Positions 4,618 through 7,071 of a stretch of DNA of 7,071 bases are shown piece by piece. Position 1 is the first letter of the stretch; each line of letters opens with the position of its first letter. This DNA comes from Clostridia bacterium. Its GTDB lineage: Bacteria; Bacillota_A; Clostridia; Christensenellales; Aristaeellaceae. The stretch lies in the NCBI GenBank assembly GCA_017938785.1, contig JAGBAU010000191.1:1-7071 (forward strand), read 5' to 3'. The position numbers were made by a program, and so were the translations under genes. The notes below the pieces were generated by a model. That model had not been told where the DNA came from. It saw only the letters and a program-made list of their open reading frames with translations, and did not search any database.

Positions 4618-5622
4618 TCAGCTGCGGCGCTTCGTCGCCTTGCGCAGGGCGGGGATGATGATCTGTACAAATACCGCTACCAGCAGGATGGAACCCTTGA
4701 TGGTATCATTGATCAGAGCATCGAGGCCCAGGGAAGAGATGATCTTGTCGATGATGGTGTAGCTCATTGCGCCGAAGAGCACGCCCAGCAGCTTGCCCTT
4801 GCCGCCCGCCATGCTGATGCCGCCGATGACGACCGCCGCGATGGCGTACATTTCGTTGCTTCGACCGATGGTGGCCGGGTCAACGGAGCCGTTCATGGCC
4901 AGCCACATGAAAGCGCTGATGCCGCACAGAACACCGGTGATGGTGTAGACCGCAACCTGGGTCCATTCCACGTTGATACCGGCCAGGCGGGCTGCCCTTT
5001 CGTTGGAGCCGATGGCGTATACGGACTTGCCGAACTTGGTGCTGGTGGAGATGAAGACCATGATGGCAGTGACGATGATCAGGATCAGGCCCGCCATGGG
5101 CAGGATGCCTGCGATCTTGTACTGGCCGAAGTTGTAGAAGGGATCATAGCTGGACAGGCCGCCGTCCATGTTGTAGATGGACAGCTTCAGCGTGCGCAGG
5201 TAGTACTGAGCCAGGGAACGGTAAATCAGCATGGTGGCCAGGGTTACGATGAAGGGAGGCATCTTAACCTTACCGATCAGCAAACCGTTGAAGAAGCCCA
5301 GCAGTGCGCCCATGGCTAGAACTGCCAGCAGGGTGACAAAGATGGAGTTGGTGGCATTGAAGGTCACGACGCCGATGCCGCCGATCAGGGACAGCATGGA
5401 ACCGACGGACAGGTCGATGCCGCTGGTGATGATGACCAGGCCCATACCGAAGGACATGATGCCAACCACTGCGCTGTGGCGCAGAATGTTCATGACGCCG
5501 TTGATGGTGGTGGCGCCCCAGTTGATAATCAGGTATGCAACCAGGATGCAAGCCCAGATCAGAATAAAGCTGTAGCTACCAAGAACCTTGGTAAGGGATT
5601 TCTTATTCTTTGCAGTGTTCAT
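4618..5622 (-). CDS. RbsC-type sugar ABC transporter permease
   Basis: A 334-residue inner-membrane permease of the branched-chain amino acid/ribose class (BPD_transp_2, RbsC/XylH/AraH-like). It has about 8-10 hydrophobic segments and the family signatures GIDLSVGS (68-75), the ATPase-coupling loop AIGSNERAARLAGI (203-216) and VVIGGISMAGGKG (264-276). It would form the membrane channel powered by the ATPase encoded immediately upstream. The ATG directly follows the ATPase stop (TAA then ATG, no spacer), so translation is coupled. It is the last gene of the operon before the terminator. No substrate-binding protein gene is visible. The substrate is probably a pentose, hexose or related small molecule and cannot be named, so the symbol is left empty. 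Confidence 0.92.
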   Translation of the reverse strand: MNTAKNKKSLTKVLGSYSFILIWACILVAYLIINWGATTINGVMNILRHSAVVGIMSFGMGLVIITSGIDLSVGSMLSLIGGIGVVTFNATNSIFVTLLAVLAMGALLGFFNGLLIGKVKMPPFIVTLATMLIYRSLAQYYLRTLKLSIYNMDGGLSSYDPFYNFGQYKIAGILPMAGLILIIVTAIMVFISTSTKFGKSVYAIGSNERAARLAGINVEWTQVAVYTITGVLCGISAFMWLAMNGSVDPATIGRSNEMYAIAAVVIGGISMAGGKGKLLGVLFGAMSYTIIDKIISSLGLDALINDTIKGSILLVAVFVQIIIPALRKATKRRS

Positions 5623-7071
5623 TTATCCAACCGCTCCTTCCGCAGCATTGATGGCATTCGTTGCCGCAAGCATAACCTTTTCTTCGGTGATTTCTTCGTG
5701 GCTGAGCACGCTCTGGATGTTGCCGTGGTAGAATACCACGCAGCGGTCGGCCACCTTTTGCAGCTCGGGAATCTCCAGGGTGTTGACCAGGATGGTCTTG
5801 CCCTGCTCGGCCAGCTGCAGAATCAGCTTGTAGATCTCGGCCTTGGCGCCTACGTCGATACCCTGGGTGGGGTTATCCATCAGCAGGATGTCGGCGTCGG
5901 TATTGAGCCAGCGGGCCAGGATGACCTTCTGCTGGTTGCCGCCGGAGAGGCTGGTGATCAGGTCGCCCTCGCCGTTGCAGCGGATGTTCAGCAGGGAGCG
6001 CATGCTCATGAACTTTTCCTTTTCCTGCTTCTTTTTGATCAGCTGCTTCTTGGCGGAAAGGGTGTGTTCGGAAACATAGTTGTTTTCCATCAGGGTGAAA
6101 TCCGGCAGGATGGAGTTTTCCTTGCGGTTGGCGGCGATCATGGCGATTTTGTTTACCATGGCCTTGTGGATGCCGCCGGTGGCTTCCTTTCCCATGACGG
6201 TCAGCTTGCCGCCGGTGGAGGGCATGACGCCGAAGATGGTCTGCATCAGTTCACTGATGCCGGCGCCCTTCAGGCCGGTGAAGCCCACAACCTCGCCCTT
6301 GCGGATGGTGAGGTTGATGTTTTCAAAGCCCTGGCCGGAATAATTCTCAAGTTTCAGGATCGCATCACCCAGGTTTCGGGATGCGTAGATGTCGGAATCG
6401 GAGTAGGAGTTGCCGACCATCAGGCGGGTGACGTCCGTCGGATTGGTGTCGGCGATGGCGCCGCTGCCGACCATCTGGCCGTTGCGCAGAACGGTGTAGC
6501 GGTCTGCGATGGTGAAGATCTCCGTCATCTTATGGGAAATGAAGATGAAGGAGGTGCCCTGGGCCTTCAGGTTGCGCACGATGCCGAAGAGATGATCGAT
6601 CTCGCGATTGTTGAGCGCCGTGGTGGGCTCGTCGAGGATGAGCAGCTTTGCATTGGCGTGGAGCGCCTTTGCGATTTCCAGCAGCTGTTTTTTGCTGGTT
6701 TCCAGTTCGCTGACCGGCACGTCGGGATCGATATCCACGCCCAGGCGCTCGAAGAGCTGTGCCGTTTCGGCGATCATTCTCTTCTTATCCAGGGTGCCGA
6801 TCTTGGTCAGCAGTTCCTTGCGCAGGAAGATGTTTTCATAAACCTTCAGGTCGTTGAAGAGGTTGAGTTCCTGGTGGACGAAGGCAATGCCCGCCTGCTC
6901 GGAGGACTGAACGGTTACGTGGTCCATAACCTTGCCTTCAAACGTGATTTTGCCGCTGTCGCGGGTGTAGACGCCGGCGAGGATGTTCATCAGCGTGGAT
7001 TTACCCGCGCCGTTTTCACCCAGGAGCGCGTGAACTTCGCCCTGGCCCACCGAAAAATCCACATTGTCCAG
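5623..7071 (-). CDS. RbsA/MglA-type sugar ABC transporter ATPase (5' end off the window)
   Basis: Double-NBD ATPase of a simple-sugar importer, with 482 residues visible. The frame stays open to the edge (it begins L-D-N-V-D-F-S), so roughly 15-20 N-terminal residues are missing; the GTG at 7062 is not the start. Numbering from the first visible residue, domain 1 has Walker A GENGAGKST (18-26), the Q-loop Gln (67), Walker B LILDEP (144-149) and the switch His (180), but its signature reads LETSKKQ (123-129) rather than LSxGxQQ. Domain 2 has the degenerate P-loop GLKGAGISEL (266-275) usual for RbsA-like proteins, an intact LSGGNQQ (375-381), and LLMDNPTQGIDVGAK, where Asn (400) replaces the catalytic Glu. 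It is followed with no gap by the permease gene. The substrate is unknown. Confidence 0.93.
   Translation of the reverse strand: MDNVDFSVGQGEVHALLGENGAGKSTLMNILAGVYTRDSGKITFEGKVMDHVTVQSSEQAGIAFVHQELNLFNDLKVYENIFLRKELLTKIGTLDKKRMIAETAQLFERLGVDIDPDVPVSELETSKKQLLEIAKALHANAKLLILDEPTTALNNREIDHLFGIVRNLKAQGTSFIFISHKMTEIFTIADRYTVLRNGQMVGSGAIADTNPTDVTRLMVGNSYSDSDIYASRNLGDAILKLENYSGQGFENINLTIRKGEVVGFTGLKGAGISELMQTIFGVMPSTGGKLTVMGKEATGGIHKAMVNKIAMIAANRKENSILPDFTLMENNYVSEHTLSAKKQLIKKKQEKEKFMSMRSLLNIRCNGEGDLITSLSGGNQQKVILARWLNTDADILLMDNPTQGIDVGAKAEIYKLILQLAEQGKTILVNTLEIPELQKVADRCVVFYHGNIQSVLSHEEITEEKVMLAATNAINAAEGAVG
5634..5640 (-). promoter_or_regulatory. Permease ribosome binding site inside the ATPase gene
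   Basis: GAAGGAG on the minus strand lies within the last codons of the ATPase gene, 11 bases before the permease ATG. With the stop and start codons abutting, this supports translational coupling of the two subunits. Confidence 0.7.

Noticed and set aside
3750..4670. 306-residue minus-strand open frame over ribU and repeat copy B
   Set aside because: It is antisense to ribU. The peptide similarity to the frame at 2760-2830 (NIKHEI-PVDYG) is the translated repeat, not a protein family.
7060..7062. GTG as the start of the ABC ATPase
   Set aside because: It encodes the Val of a normal LDNVDFSV segment and the frame stays open to the window edge, so the true start lies outside.
1..7071. CRISPR array, tRNA, rRNA, insertion sequence or phage genes
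   Set aside because: No regularly spaced direct repeats, tRNA-like cloverleaf, transposase or integrase motifs were seen. The only repeats are the His-tract unit and the two double-hairpin elements.

Overview
The window looks like chromosome from an anaerobic, gut-type Gram-positive bacterium of the Clostridia (Bacillota). This is an inference from several signs together: strong GGAGG-type ribosome binding sites, an FMN riboswitch with a terminator platform in front of a stand-alone riboflavin ECF S-component, a paired set of CobW-like metal GTPases, an RbsA/RbsC-type sugar transporter, and GC-rich codon use. No species can be named from the sequence alone.

Layout. Positions 21-2101 (+) carry a two-gene unit of CobW/COG0523-type P-loop GTPases. 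The first has the CxCC metal motif and a His/Cys-rich metal-binding insert. The second lacks CxCC but ends in a domain resembling DUF1980/TIGR03943 (YcgQ-type). Together they look like a metal, probably zinc, trafficking pair. A strong promoter (2138-2166) then drives a small secreted protein with two SH3-like repeats (2194-2673). Convergent to it is a TRIC/UPF0126-type membrane protein (2832-3452, -). Two divergent near-consensus promoters (3500-3528 - and 3568-3596 +) separate that gene from the riboflavin unit: FMN riboswitch, intrinsic terminator and ribU (3816-4478, +). The rest (4618-7071, -) is a translationally tight ABC transporter pair, an RbsC-like permease and an RbsA-like double ATPase whose N-terminus runs off the right edge.

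The most unusual structure is a roughly 120-bp non-coding element present twice, in opposite orientations (2702-2819 and 4491-4610). Each copy fills a convergent intergenic gap. Each holds two long hairpins whose stems differ by compensatory changes, while the linkers, and in three of four hairpins a nine-base loop, are conserved. They appear to act as shared bidirectional terminators, but conservation beyond what termination needs suggests a dispersed repeat or structured-RNA family.

Functionally the window is a set of independent nutrient and metal acquisition units (metal chaperones, riboflavin uptake under FMN feedback, sugar uptake) with a small cell-surface protein. It shows no clear defence or phage module.
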